Shown here: positions 9,590 to 21,290 of the stretch, piece by piece
How the letters are laid out: each line of letters begins with the position of its first letter
Position numbering within the stretch: the stretch's first letter is position 1
Assembly (NCBI GenBank): GCA_007258455.2
Contig: VDFB02344161.1
Location: forward strand, 248,001 to 312,000
DNA length: 64,000 nucleotides
From: Sequoia sempervirens
Lineage: Eukaryota > Streptophyta > Pinopsida > Cupressales > Cupressaceae
Direction of reading: 5' to 3'
Made by a program: the position numbers and the translations under genes
The notes under the pieces: model-generated
What the model was told of the DNA's origin: nothing
Databases searched by the model: none
Seen by the model: only the letters and a program-made list of their open reading frames with translations

Positions 9590-11080
9590 TTTTAAAACTA
9601 TCATTTGTCTCAAAAGCAGGGAAATGCACAATTGCAACTACTGTGGTAGGTATTCATACAAAATATGAAAGCATACATAGTGCATGTGAACTGCTAGATA
9701 TAATGCTTCAAAGAAACATGGTCTTATAGCTTGCAATGATTGCAAAATTTTAAGGTAAAGATTAGATGTTATAGTTGCGATAGCTTTGGTAGACATGCAT
9801 ACAAAAGTGTATGCAACACACGGATAAGAGATGCGAACTACATGATAGAGTGTCTCAAAAAGATGTAATTTGATGGCGTTGTGATGGCTTGTACAACTGG
9901 TGCAACCATGGGTGGTAGGTGAACCCCTCCTTGTGCCGTGGGCTATCACGATAGGTCCCTGGTCATAAGTACTTACATAAGTGGTTGTATGACGCTCCGA
10001 ACCATCTCTCTAATAAAGGCAAGCCTAGCTAGAGTGTAGAATGAAAGTGTCATCTACTATTGATACTTCTCCCCGTATCAACCACGACCAGTTATATGGT
10101 CGAAGCTCTAAACAAAGGCTGACAACAGAAGAAGGGGTAGTGGGGGCGAGACTAGGTTTTGTTGAAACCATTGATCCACCACCTTCGGCCAAAGCATCAG
10201 TTTTGGAGAAAACACTCACCACTCACTCTAGGGGCCGAACACAAATCAATGTGCAAGTTAATCTCATCTAGCAGCTCTAATATATATGATGTATGGCTTT
10301 ACGAAAATTCACAGTCAGCAATTTTCTCATGGAAAATTCACCTTCAGCAATTCATCGTGGGAAAATTCATTGCCATGACAAATTCATTGTCAAGTAAAAT
10401 TCACTGCAAGCAATTCACTGTGGCGGAAAATTAACAGCATTAATATTTTTTAATATATATTTTGAAAACATTGATTTTTTTTTTGCAAAAGAAAATATTA
10501 ATGCGGTTAATTTTCCAGTGAATTGAAGGCGGTGAAAATTTGTCATGGCGGTGAATTTTCCTGGAATTGCTGGCGGTGAATTTTCCGTCGATGAATTACT
10601 GGTGGTGAATTTGCCATATGCCATGATGTATATCTGATACATGTCTAGATAGGGACATAGTGGGGAGGAGATGGGACTCAATCTCTATCCGCCAGGCATC
10701 TAGCATAAATTTGGATAGAACCACACCAAAACAAATGCAACTGGCATGTGAAATTTTAAAGATTCCGTGCCTCTGCTAAATTTATGCATTGAAACTAAGT
10801 GCAGGTGTCTACCAAAACATAACAAAAAGTGGATTATTGTCAAGTCTATGAGAAGAGTGCACAGGGTGAAAGATGGAAGACAAAATCTAATTGATAAGAC
10901 TTCAATCCCTTGTATGCGTGCAAATAGGCACAAAGCCTGTGAACTTTTTAATAGAATGCCTCGAGGAAGTTTTATCTCAGAAAACACAATGAGTGTAGAA
11001 TCACGCACAAATATGGGTCTGTTGAAAAGATTTAGACATTTTCAAACAAATGCAACTTGCCGGATTTATAGAAGCATTAA
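9590..11080 (+). pseudogene. PPR pseudogene, split by an ~0.8-kb insertion
   Basis: Two PPR segments flank an insertion. The first (about 9616-9915) reads SIHSACELLDIMLQRNMV, then DVIVAIALVDMHTK and a frame-shifted ELHDRVSQKDVI, typical of plant PLS-type repeats. The second (about 10735-11080) reads KQMQLA, then HKACELFNRMPR and, in another frame, LDIFKQMQLAG. Together they look like successive repeats of one protein with many stops and shifts. The intervening DNA (about 9918-10715) includes a foldback. No start codon, organelle-targeting peptide or C-terminal E/DYW domain is visible. It lies directly after the SEC8 remnant, but no functional link is implied. Confidence 0.7.
10285..10640. repeat. 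Foldback (hairpin) repeat
   Basis: The left arm (10301-10455) and the right arm (10490-10625) are inverted copies around an AT-rich spacer. Both contain several degenerate repeats of a 20-25-bp motif, GGAAAATTCACCGCCAGCAA, on opposite strands. Matching landmarks are AAATTCACCxxCAGCAATTC, CCATGACAAATT and AAAATTAACxGCATTAATAT. It resembles a foldback or hairpin-type miniature DNA transposon. Ends and a target duplication could not be fixed. Confidence 0.75.
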
Positions 11081-11513
11081 GAAGGAAAATTAGTGTTGGA
11101 TGATAGAAAGAGAGGCATGCGGTTGTAAGGTTTTATCAGATGTTGCAGACCCTGATACATATATATGTGAAGCCTAGACAAAAAAACATTAACTGTATGC
11201 TAGAATTGCCTTAGAGAATGCGTGCTTTCATGGAGTGATCAGTCCAGAGAAGTGATTCTTTCCGGGTACTTATTTGAAAATTCTAGATATGTATATGCAT
11301 GCAGAATATATACACACAGAAATCATATGAATTACTTATTTAGTTTTTAAAGATTTTGAGAACAAAAGTGAAATAGTAGTTAGAATATTTAGAAATTTGC
11401 AATCATGAAATGAGTATCAAAGAAACGAATTTCTTTTCATACTTGAAAGTACACTTTCAGAAGTTTTAGACACCAAGTTAGGTCACATTAGCATGTAATA
11501 TTTCTAGAATTCT
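11081..11513. other. No gene seen
   Basis: This is AT-rich sequence between the PPR pseudogene and the next decayed ORF. I see no frame, repeat or regulatory element that I can support. Confidence 0.5.
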
Positions 11514-14500
11514 ATGGAAGAAGGAAAGAGGCCGCCTATAGCACAAAAGATATTTGAAAGTGGTTTAGCACATGCCCCCAGATTTCTTGTGGCAGTCCAA
11601 TGTCTTGATCTTGTGCTAAAATGTATTAAAGGGTATAACCCTGAGTCTAGAGAGATCAAAACTATTGATAAAAAGTTGGTGGCTAGATTAGACAATGTCT
11701 CCATCAAAATCATCTTCAAGTTGCATATCAAAGATCAAGTTGGTCGCATCAATAGAGAGATTTCTCATCAATACTCCAATGAACATAAGAACCAATGTCT
11801 TAACACCATAGCAAGAAATTGGTTATTAGTACCTAGAGGGGGTAAGTCTTAGCTTCCAAAATCTCTCTATAGGTCTCTCTTCATTGATGATGTTTCCAAT
11901 TTGATAGTTCTTCTTCATCGACTAGTGGAAAACAAAAATTCAACTAAGTTTGAAAAGTGGATGTACCTTTTCATCATGATCATAAGTGCAAGGAATCAAT
12001 TCATTGATTGAGGTGGCATTATTAGTGATAAATTGCACGAGTAGTTGACCAAGCTTGAGACAAATCAATATTTTTGTATGTCTTCTTATCTTTTTTATGT
12101 AATTGTAAGTATGAAAAATTGGTCAGGGTTCAATACTGAAGGAACATTTGATAATACAACACATATCTATAACTATTATACACAGTTGTAGTTGGAGAAT
12201 AGTACAATAAATTTCAAAGGTTGAATGATGCTTTTACAATGCTAACTGTGAGAAAGATCCAAGGAAACAATATGCTCAAAATATCTCTAGAAGTAACAAC
12301 TTTTGTCAAACAATATGAGAGTTATTTCAAATAGTTTCCTAACTTTGAACACCTATTTGCGGATTGGAGGATTTGATGGATACCCATACAGATTACCTAG
12401 GTATGTGGATGATAAACTTATCCCGGTAGAGCTTTACATGAAACCCAATGTAGTCAACAAGAGATGAAAATATAAAAGGAAGATCGAGGTCCCTTTTCCT
12501 ATTGGCTTTAACCATTATCTAGTTGAAAATATTCTTTTGATGCTTAGAATATTGAGAGATCATTGGTAAAAATTAGTCTCTAATTTAATAAGTGAGGTTC
12601 CCATTTGATAGTAAAGGATATGTTTGAAAAAACTTAAATCTTGGTCCAAAATAGTATCATTTTCCAAATATTGAAGATTTTTGGGGAGATTTTGAAGATG
12701 ACTATGAAGTTTAGAGGAGACATTGGATGAGGTTGACATTGAGACAAATCAAGGACTTCAAACTAGATTGGTATGTGGGTGAGATCAATGATGATGAAAC
12801 ATATTTAATTGATATCCTTTGTATTTTGAGAAGATCTAGGTTCAACCCTTACCACCTATGAATTGGGCAGAACAAGAAATAAGAGGGGTCAATTCAAAAG
12901 AATGACTTATGTACTTAGAAGATCAAAAGAATAGGTTAGAAATAAATTGATTAAGTTGACAACCACTAAGCCACCAAGAAAAGGCTCAGAACCTTCAAGA
13001 AAGAAGAATGATAGTAAAGAGAGTACTTCTTCTACTCAAATTGTCACCTTGACTTCTAGTTCTCAACAAAATAGTCAAGAAGGTGGTGATGAAGACCCAT
13101 CCAAAAGGAACAGTTTCAAGAATATTTGTGGAGATGATCCCAAGGTGAAGAAGGAAAAATCCAAAATCAAGGAAAGGCATTTGAATCCCATTCAAGAAGA
13201 AGCCAAAACAAAGGATTCAAGAGCATCTAAGAATGACTCTGAGGGTGATGAAAATATCCAACAATGTCCCCTATTCTCATTCTGTCTCCTACACATGAGG
13301 TGCCTGATCCTCCTCTAGTTATAGAACCACCACCCTCGACAAATATGAATGCACCTCTAGAGGATATTTTTAAGCCACCTGTTCTTCCTTCATCTATGAC
13401 ATCTTATCCACCATATACTAATGTTCTAGAATCCTCATAGGGTCATATATATTCTAGGCTAGAACAAACTTTGCTAAGGAAAAGGAAAGTTTTCAAATTG
13501 GTCATTCCTTTATTCGATTCAGTTAATAGCTTGTTTCAAAATTCAAAAAGGTCAAAGAAGACAAAAGTCACTTCCAAATTAATAGTAGATCCTACAACAT
13601 GAAACATGTGTATTGAATTTGCTCAACCTATTACAAAGAAAGATGTGAATAAAGCTACTAAGGCTAATTTTTGATATTACCAAGGTTGATCTGGGTCCTT
13701 CAACTCATGTAGGTGAAATTCATAATTTTTAGGTGTCAACTGCTAAATTGGTACACAGTGAACAGAGATGCAAAATCATACAAGAGAGCAATTAAAATAG
13801 CAAGTGCAAAATATGACTTCATATCTGAGATCTATTGTAGACACATCTACTGTGTCTCTAGATACAATCCATTCTTCTTTAATTCCTATTCCTGAAGGAA
13901 ATATTGAAGAAAAGAGTCATAGAAAGTGTCTATAAATATCAATCATATGGAAAATGATGGTAAAATGGGTTAAAAAAATCAAAATAGATGTATTTAATTT
14001 TATTGAGAGAGCAAAGGAGATTTATGGTGAAGTAGAAGTCAAGAAATAAATAATTGACAAAGATCTGAGAGGTATTAGGAAAGAAGAATTAGTTTGACAA
14101 GGGATCCTAAAAGATCTTAAGTGAATGATAAATACAGACTCTAATATCTTGGTCACCAAAAAAGATCTTTTCAACTATAGAGGAGAATAACTCTAATTCT
14201 TGGCTTCAAAGTGTAGAATGGAAATTGGTAATCATCAATTAGGTCTCATTAGAACATGAGAAATTATTGGAAATATGTGAATAAGTGAGTGCTAAGGTTC
14301 GAATTGATTTTCTGTCAATCTACCCAAACACATTGATAAGGGACAAGCCTTGGATTCTCAAGAAGAATTTTGAAGACATGATTGATAAAGAGTTGTTCAA
14401 CAAGAAAAAATTTAGCACAAAAATAATGAAGAAGCTGAGTGGCATCTCAGTAGATCTAGATACATGTGGCAGTTGTATGCATGGTTTCTACCATGAATTG

Positions 14501-14720
14501 GAAGGAATTTAGAAGAGCCAAGGTATTTGGACATTAAGGATGACTAATTCCATCATTCCTAAGAATAAATTCCTTGCTTTCGTAGTCAAAATTTTTAGAG
14601 CATACAAAGCAAAGCCTTCTCAAGTCATCAGAACCAGGATACGACACAAGGGAATTCTGCAGAAAGAATTGGGTATGGAGTAGATAAAGGGAAAAGAGCG
14701 ACACAATAAAGTCTAAAAAT
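11514..14720 (+). pseudogene. Decayed long ORF of unknown function, about 1,050 codons
   Basis: A single coding trend runs through this stretch with many stops and shifts. It opens at 11514 (MEEGKRPPIAQKIF), then reads YNPESREIK, LPKSLYRSLFIDDVSNLIVL, DKLHEQLTKLETNQYF and YLRIGGFDGYPYRLPRYVDD. From about 12947 it turns into a Lys/Ser-rich low-complexity part, then a Pro-rich part. A C-terminal part follows (14285 on, SAKVRIDFLSIYP). I do not recognise an enzyme. Its layout (globular front, low-complexity middle, conserved tail) and its position before an LTR-like stretch suggest an extra ORF from the 3' part of a gypsy element. The ORF at 53185-57436 has a similar layout and also a YNP motif after its N-terminal part, which is only weak support for kinship. 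Confidence 0.5.
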
Positions 14721-14729
14721 TAGTCATTT

Positions 14730-15400
14730 TCTTATGTCATAAGCCATGAATTAAGTTTGAGTTAATGTTGATGTAATGTGACTTATGTCACTACTTTGTA
14801 ACCAAGGTTAGAAATAGACTTTAATTGTCAAAAAACAAGTGAAAAATCTTAATTAGATTAGAATTTGTTTTAATTTCTCAAAGTTATAAAAAAGTAGTTA
14901 TCCTAGTAGTTTTTAGTTAGTTACAAAATAGTTATTATAACCAAGCCTATATATAGAGCTTTCGTCTTTGTAAATGGGAATTTTTGGTATTTTTCACAAA
15001 TTCGTATAAAGGGATTTTGGAATTGTATAATTCTGCAAAGTAATAGAAGAAATTTTTGGAGGTGCATTCATGGTGTTTTTAATGTGTTATCATTGACCTT
15101 TTCGTATGTTAAGTTCATGATAACCTTTGTGATCCTCAATCTTGCTTGTGAATGTGAATACTTGATCTTCAATGGATCATGTTCGAAACATATTTAGTTC
15201 TTGGTACCTCGAGTTGGATGTGTTGTCATTTTAAATATGTAATCATTATGAAGCTCATATGTGTATTTTGTGATCTTTGTAATGCAATTGTTTAAGTCTT
15301 AAGAAAACCTAGAATAATACTTATTCATTTGTTATTACGGTTTCTTTTATTTCAATTAATATATTCAAAAATTTATATTTAACTCATACAAGGGAGCTAC
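14730..15400 (+). repeat. LTR-like stretch after the unknown ORF
   Basis: This non-coding, AT-rich stretch contains a strong TATA box, CTATATATAG (about 14948), after a region with GTTAGTTACAAAATAG. The order of unknown ORF then TATA-bearing non-coding DNA fits a 3' LTR with its U3 promoter. I could not find a partner LTR or fix either end, so this is tentative. Confidence 0.35.
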
Positions 15401-16171
15401 CCCTCTCAAACAAAATGGAAGATTACAACTTCATGAGAAATCTATCCAATTGTTGGATTATTTTTTCCACTTTCCATTGGGCAAGTCACATAACATTTAA
15501 AGTGAAAAATTTATTTACTAATAGATTTTTGCCAACTCTATTGGAGATACCAAACAAGAAAGAAGAATTTGTTATTATAGTCACCTCTTTTTCATGATTA
15601 AAGATGGTGTTGCCACATCATTATGATATTCTAGTTGTGCAATCAAATCTTGATTGGGTGCATGCTGAGCAAGAAGGTATTATCTAGATTTGTTGACTAC
15701 TCTAGCTTGGTGATTAAGGAGAAGTGGACTCAAATTTTACAAGTTCATCAAGTTTTAGAGCATGAAGGAAATTTGGGAGAAGAGATTAGAAGAATTTTCC
15801 TAGGAGATCAGTTATTTGTGGTTGAAATAATTGTTGTATGACCAAGGCGAAGAAGACACAATTAAGGCCAACAAGTGCAAGGTAACCAACTTGCAAGGCT
15901 CCCTAAAAATCATCCGCCTCAGTAAATTACACTGGATGGTAAAAGGTAAATGAGAGGAGATAGAAGCAAAGGTTTTCTTGATTTAGAATTTGAGAATTTT
16001 CAAAAGATAGATTAATCTACACCATATTCTTTAAGAAGGAAGGTCAAGTCTACCAGTAGGCACACATAACCTGCTAGAACTATTCCCTAGTCTCTAATTT
16101 TTCAATATTTGGTATTGCACAAAATAGTATCCCCTTTAGTGATTAAATTCTAGTCTCATATACCACAAGAC
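15401..16171. other. Unassigned stretch upstream of the gypsy gag
   Basis: Short open frames (15415-15597 and 15635-15841) show no family I recognise. The stretch may be the leader or eroded N-terminal part of the Tat-type gypsy element whose gag is readable from 16172, but I cannot show this. Confidence 0.3.
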
Positions 16172-16349
16172 ATGGCTTATCCAGTGTCATAGAGAGTAGT
16201 GATTGGTCCCCTAGCTTTAGGGAATCAAATACATGATTTTCCTCCAGGAGCCAAAAAGATTTTTCCTTTAAGTTTAGTGGTGATGGAAAAGTCATGTTAG
16301 ATGAACATATTAATGCCTTATTTGTTGTGTGTTGTTCTTGGAGTCATGC
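16172..16349 (+). pseudogene. Tat-type gag, part 1
   Basis: This reads MAYPVS, stop, RVVIGPLALGNQIHDFPPGA, a one-base shift, then DFSFKFSGDGKVMLDEHINA and LFVVCCSWSHA. This is the N-terminal retrotransposon-gag domain of plant Tat elements (the segment that leads to HEDVSIHLFMES). It is cut at 16349 by the small LTR element. The start at 16172 is the first ATG in frame with the match and the true start may lie upstream. Confidence 0.72.
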
Positions 16350-17005
16350 TGATGAAGGGTAGATTCTCAATAAACCCTCTTCTCAAAAATTACACTAAAA
16401 CAACCATAACAATGCAAGAAAATCTATGTGCTTCATGAGCACCTCCAAAACTGCTCTTTCCTCCTACAAACAATCACTTGAACCTTCAACAATGGAGCCT
16501 TCAATCTTTAACGGCTACCATAATCCTCTCAACCTACAAAAAAGGTCTTCCAAAACCCCCTTGGATAATTCCACGCCAAGCTCTCCCTTTCTCCAAAACT
16601 TGTAGCAAAAAATGAATGCCAAAAACATGCAACAAAACCCTCTCCAAAAATAAAAAATCTTATTTTTTCCCTCCGATTGGAAAAGACACGACCACCTCCA
16701 TGGAATGAGTGGTTTCTAATATGGAAAAATCAATAAATTATTTTTAATTCCATTTGGTAACTCCCAGAAACCCAATGCCCATTTCTAATTTTTCTAAAAA
16801 TGCAACTACATCTCCACTATCTCCACTTGCTAACTTGCATAAAAAAGTGATTTTTATTTAATTAAATATAATTAATCTCAACTTATTAAAATTATCTCCC
16901 TGACATCAAATTATCCTCCTAACATGAAATACAAATTAAAAACTCAAATTTGATTTTTTTTGGTTGATGCAAGATTGCTAGTCAACCGTGGATGCTCTTG
17001 CATTA
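16350..17005 (-). repeat. 3' LTR of the small LTR element
   Basis: It starts TGATGAAGGGTAGATTCTCA on the plus strand and ends GGATGCTCTTGCATTA, the final CATCA having decayed to CATTA. It matches 18132-18805 throughout. The right LTR is about 18 bases longer because of small indels. Confidence 0.9.
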
Positions 17006-17174
17006 GACACCCAAGGTAGAGAATTTTTGTGATCTTGGTCTCAAAAAATGGATTTGAATGGTGGGACCATCCTTTCATGTTGTAAACAACCTTCAACAAA
17101 CTCTATTACTGAATTTGGTACCACTAATGAGTTCTTTCTCCTCTTCCAACACCTACTGGAACAAGCTTCCTTCT

Positions 17175-18074
17175 CTAACAAGTCTGCTTTTCACCGAACC
17201 TCTTGAATGTGGAATCAATTACACCATAAACCAACCACCTCCTCCAAGTGTCTATCACACTCCTCTCTGATGTTATGGGATTCAACCCACCAAAGTCTGT
17301 CCACCTCCACCAAATTGCACCTGCACTTAACTCTAAAATGCAATACAAACCCTTCTTTGCATACCAATCATCTCTAAAATACTCTATTTGAACCATATCA
17401 TCTAAATTCACTAACTCATCCATCTCAACATGAAAACCATATTTCTTAAATTCATTAAGAAAATATTTTACCTTCTCATCACCTGTTGCAACTTCAATTT
17501 TATTCTCTTCTTTCACGCCTTTAATAAGATATGCAACTGCATCACTTCCTTGTCCTATAACCATTGCATCACACTCTTCTTCCACTACTACAATCCTTTC
17601 ATCTACATAAAATCCACTTTAATCTTCATGATAAAAATGAAAAATATTATGCATTACCTTTTTTTCCTTGCCACTGTTTGTTGCCATATCTTCTTCATGT
17701 TCACTCTCAGCTGCAATTTCAATTTTCAATACTCTTAAGTCCTCCAAAGGACACTCATCTACTTCTGCAACACCATTTTTCTCCTCAATTTCTGCACCTT
17801 CTTTTCGCCTCTCAACCTCTGCTGCACTTTTCTCTTCTTTCTCACTCTCTTTCTCTATATCTTCCTCAAAGCATACTTCTGCAATATTTTCTCCTTCCTC
17901 TTGACTTGCATGTATCACAACTATGACAATTTTTTTTCCTTTTTTCTTTGAAATTTCATCAAACACAGTTTCCCACACACTTTCAATCTTCAACCTCTCA
18001 GGTATAGACTGCCTCACACTCAATGATTTGTCTACACACAAATCACACACACACCACCACAAGTCTTGGTGCAA
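17175..18074 (-). pseudogene. Unknown ORF of the small LTR element, ~300 codons, one stop
   Basis: I do not recognise this protein. One frame runs from about 18074 to 17175, broken only by a TAA at 17619-17621. The first half includes SVRQSIPERLKIESVWETVF, GKKIVIVVIHASQ, then a very acidic, Glu/Lys-rich stretch that could form a coiled coil. The second half reads VVEEECDAMVIGQGSDAVAY and KVKYFLNEFKKYGFHVEMDE, then a Trp-rich end, LSAGAIWWRWTDFGGLNPIT, finishing DTWRRWLVYGVIDSTFKRFG. There is no clear ATG near the primer site and the start is uncertain. No zinc knuckle, protease or RT motif occurs. A long open frame in an element this decayed suggests past selection or recent origin. Confidence 0.65.
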
Positions 18075-18118
18075 ACTACCTCATGTTCGACACTCTGCTT
18101 GCACACTCAGGAACTCTT

Positions 18119-18130
18119 GCTCTGATACCA
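18119..18130 (-). other. Primer-binding site of the small LTR element
   Basis: The minus strand reads TGGTATCAGAGC, a perfect copia-type primer site complementary to initiator tRNA-Met. It is one base inside the LTR at 18132-18805, which is therefore the 5' LTR. Confidence 0.92.
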
Positions 18131-18131
18131 T

Positions 18132-18805
18132 TGATGAAGGGTAGATTCTCAATAAACCCTCTTCACAAAATTACACTCAAACAACCATAACAATGCAATA
18201 AAATCTATGTGCTTCATGAGCACCTCCAAAACTGCTCTTTCCTCCTATAATCAATCACCTGAAATCCTTCAACCTTCAACAATGGAGCCTTCAATATTTA
18301 ATGGCTACCATAATCCTCTTAACCTGCAACAAAGGTCTTCTAGAACCCCCCTAGAGAATTCCATGCCAAGCTCTCCCTTTCTCCAAAAATTGCAACAACA
18401 AATGAATGCCAAAAACATGCAACAAAACCCTCTCTAAAAATAAAAAATTTGATTGTTTCCCTCCAATTGGAAAATCCTCGACCATCTCCATGGAATGAGT
18501 GGTTTCTAATATGGAAAAATCAATAAATTATTTTTAATTCCATTTTGTAACTCCCAAAAATCCAATGCCCAAGTTTTCTTTTTCTGATTTTTCCAAAAAT
18601 GCAACTACACCTCCACTATCTCCACTTGCTAATTTGCATAACAAAAATGCTTTTTATTTAATTAAATATAATTACTCTCAACTTATTAAAATTATGCCCC
18701 TAACATCAAATTAGCCTCCTAACATGAAATACAAATTAAAAATTGAAATTTTATTTTCTTTGGTTGATGCAAGATTGCTAGTCAACCATGGATGCTCCTG
18801 CATCA
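18132..18805 (-). repeat. 5' LTR of the small LTR element
   Basis: On the minus strand it begins TGATGCAGGAGCATCC at 18805 and ends CCCTTCATCA at 18132. It is the intact-end partner of 16350-17005 and is followed by the CATGC target duplication. Confidence 0.9.
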
Positions 18806-18846
18806 CATGCATGAAGATGTCTCCATCCATTTGTTCATGGAGTCTT
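18806..18846 (+). pseudogene. Tat-type gag, part 2 (41 bp between two insertions)
   Basis: After the CATGC duplication this short stretch reads HEDVSIHLFMES, continuing the gag helix begun before 16349. It sits between the small LTR element and the 3.9-kb block, and its last bases (GTCTT) are the target duplication of the latter. Confidence 0.75.
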
Positions 18847-19474
18847 TTTCATAACCCAATTTTATTTCTTATTTGTCATAATATGGTAAATTGGATTATT
18901 GAAGAAATTCAATTTGATATTAAATGGAGATTCTGGAATATTTGAAAATTGAATAAAAGAGTTGATTGATGTTGACTTTATGAACTTTTGGAAAATTATT
19001 TTATATGATATCAAGAATTGAAAGTTACTGATCAATTTTCAAGTGCAAGTGTGTGCAGTTGTAGGGTGACAGGTTGAAGGACAAGAACACAGTTGAAGTA
19101 GGATTGTTTATCCGGATCGAACGGTAAGCCAGTTGGAATCTAGGTGCACACACCATAAAGGGCATGATGACTTGCATTTGAACTATTTTTGCATATATAG
19201 AAGAATGTAATTTCATGATTTAAATTGTTTCAGTGTTTGAAAATGAATGGCTTGTAAACTAAATTGTTTACTCAAACTCTGTGTTTTGAAGAAACAAAAG
19301 AAAGTATTTAAAAGTATGATTTAAAAAGGACAAGAGATTTCTTTATGAGAAAACTAAGTGAACGAGGTTCTTTTAGTTACATATATGGAAGCTCGAGATG
19401 AGATTTAAAAGTTCATTTCTTAATTCTAATGATAACAAAATAGAACTTATAAGCCATTCCAAAACAAATAACTT

Positions 19475-19605
19475 ATACATGAAAGTGTATATATATAAAT
19501 ATATATACATGTATGTAAATAAAATTTGAATACATATATATATATATAAATGTATATATATACAATATTAGAAAACATGGTAAATAAGAATGAAACCATT
19601 TAAAT

Positions 19606-19637
<32 letters not shown>

Positions 19638-19638
19638 T

Positions 19639-19673
<35 letters not shown>

Positions 19674-19700
19674 CATACATATACATATATATATGAATGC
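19475..19700. repeat. Microsatellite cluster (TA, CA and TATG-like)
   Basis: Alternating runs of (TA)n, (AC)n and (CATA)n lie at about 19487-19563 and 19606-19694. They generate a spurious minus-strand open frame of Tyr, Ile, Cys and Val. Such compound runs are often polymorphic. Confidence 0.95.
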
Positions 19701-20355
19701 ATATTCAAATTTAATATCAAATTCAATTCGATAAATAATAATGTTCTAATATCGAATTGTTAAAAATCAAATAAGATTACAGAGGACATGGTCTTCCACG
19801 AAATTAATAGTAATATTCAAACAAGTAGTCGCCGGTGATAAGGCAATAATGCCTCCGCTAGAGACATGCAAAAAGAATGTGTTGTTTCCATTTTGAATAC
19901 ACAGGCAGTGGGAAAAAAAACACAAAGAAGTTTGTTTGGGGAAGGAAAAAGCAGAGAAAGAGCTCGTGCGAGAGGGAAAAATAAAAAGGTAAAATCTCAC
20001 AAAGCGTCGATTTATCAGGTAGATCGATTGCATAGAAGGAAAACTTGATTTTCTTTTATCATTTCTATTATTGTATGAATGATAGCTTTCCATTCTATCG
20101 ATTCATTATTTTACTGTAATGTGAATTCTTGTTGAAAATCATGGCCTTGAGCCGAGTTGTGTGGTATCAATCATAGTCTTGGGTCGCCCAACCCGTGGCT
20201 AGTGTTATATGAGTTTTATTTTGAAGCCTTGCGACTAGCTTCCATAGCTAGGCCGAGCCTTAGAATCTCTTAAGTATGTTTGTTCTTAGTTCACACCTTC
20301 GTACTAGCCATGTGATGGTTATTCAGAATCTCTAAATCTGAATCTCTGCATTTTT

Positions 20356-20574
20356 ATGATGTTTTTAAAATATGGAGGATCGACCATCGATCCCTTGAAC
20401 ATGGGTAATCACCCTGTGTTTTGTTTGTTTATATGTATTGCTTTCATCATATCAGCTAGGCCAATATATGGTCGGTTAAACAAAGGCTTAAATTGCAATG
20501 TTTGTAATATAATGTCACCTCTTCCAAGAGGAAAGGTGGTGAAATATTTGCTTAAATCCAATAAAACCAAGTAG
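20356..20574 (+). CDS. Small ORF, possible secreted-type peptide, unsupported
   Basis: This 72-codon frame starts MMFLKYGGSTIDPLNMGN and continues into a hydrophobic run, FCLFICIAFIISARPIYG, that resembles a signal peptide or membrane segment. A short basic tail with two close Cys (CNVC) and SPLPRGKVVKYLL follows. It lies in the 3.9-kb LTR-like insertion. I recognise no family. A frame of this length is expected by chance in this much DNA, so it is listed only because of its hydrophobic segment. Confidence 0.15.
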   Translation: MMFLKYGGSTIDPLNMGNHPVFCLFICIAFIISARPIYGRLNKGLNCNVCNIMSPLPRGKVVKYLLKSNKTK

Positions 20575-21290
20575 GGTTTGATCTATAAGATCGAAGGACA
20601 AATTTCCTTACTACTAAGACTCTTGCATGTCAAATTTTACGGTGAAACCAACATGTCTTTATGCTCAAATCTGTACATGTTATTGTTACTAGAAGAATGC
20701 ACCAGACCAATATAAATGGTTGATTAGAGTGATCTGTGAATGTAAGTATAAACTCAAAAGGCATGAGTTCTACTAGGAATCGAAACTTCCATGACTTGTT
20801 AATGACTAAATACTTGTCTAAGTTTTACCTCGACAAGCATGACCAACTTAGATTCTTTACATTATTAAGCTGCACAATGATTCTCAGGGATGAAAGCTGT
20901 TAAAAAATATTAGACATTTTGTTTTATGTATAAACATGACTATATGATTGTTAGAGAAATCTCTTGGCTTGCTTGAAAAATTGGAAAAGGGAAGCTGTAG
21001 ATAATATTGTTACTAGAAAAACAACATTGTTATTTTTCAGTTCATAGGGGAACAACCCGAATGTCTGTTTTTAAAATAGTGAACAATTAAATGTAACATT
21101 GCCATTTAGCATCTAAACAACTTGGAACAACAATAAGAAATTGTAAACAGTGTATGTTCTGTTGGAAAAATGATATTTTCTGTCATTAAATGTAACTGTT
21201 TAATCTGAAACTGTATTGAAATGATGTAAATATTTTAAATAATATTTTATAAACGACACTGTTTGTTTGAATAATGTTATCTTTGTAGCT

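Larger units (their letters stand above)
16350..18805 (-). mobile_element. Small non-autonomous LTR retrotransposon (2,456 bp)
   Basis: Two LTRs (16350-17005 and 18132-18805) flank a 1.1-kb interior. The whole is bracketed by a perfect 5-bp duplication, CATGC, at 16345-16349 and 18806-18810, inside the gag of the host gypsy element. The LTR ends are inverted (TGATG...CATCA). A copia-type primer site on the minus strand at 18119-18130 sets the orientation. The interior encodes no gag, protease, RT or integrase but has a ~300-codon ORF of unknown function. It must rely on another element for replication. By eye the LTRs are roughly 90% identical. Confidence 0.9.

Noticed and set aside
12947..13318. 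A free-standing Lys/Ser-rich nuclear protein gene
   Set aside because: It is in frame continuity with the surrounding decayed long ORF, so it is the low-complexity middle of that protein.
17564..17926. Open frames on the plus strand opposite the small LTR element ORF
   Set aside because: They are antisense shadows of the acidic ORF, rich in Phe, Leu, Ser and His as expected from reversed Glu/Lys codons.
19473..19676. Minus-strand frame of Tyr, Ile, Cys and Val repeats
   Set aside because: It is a translation of TA and CA microsatellites.
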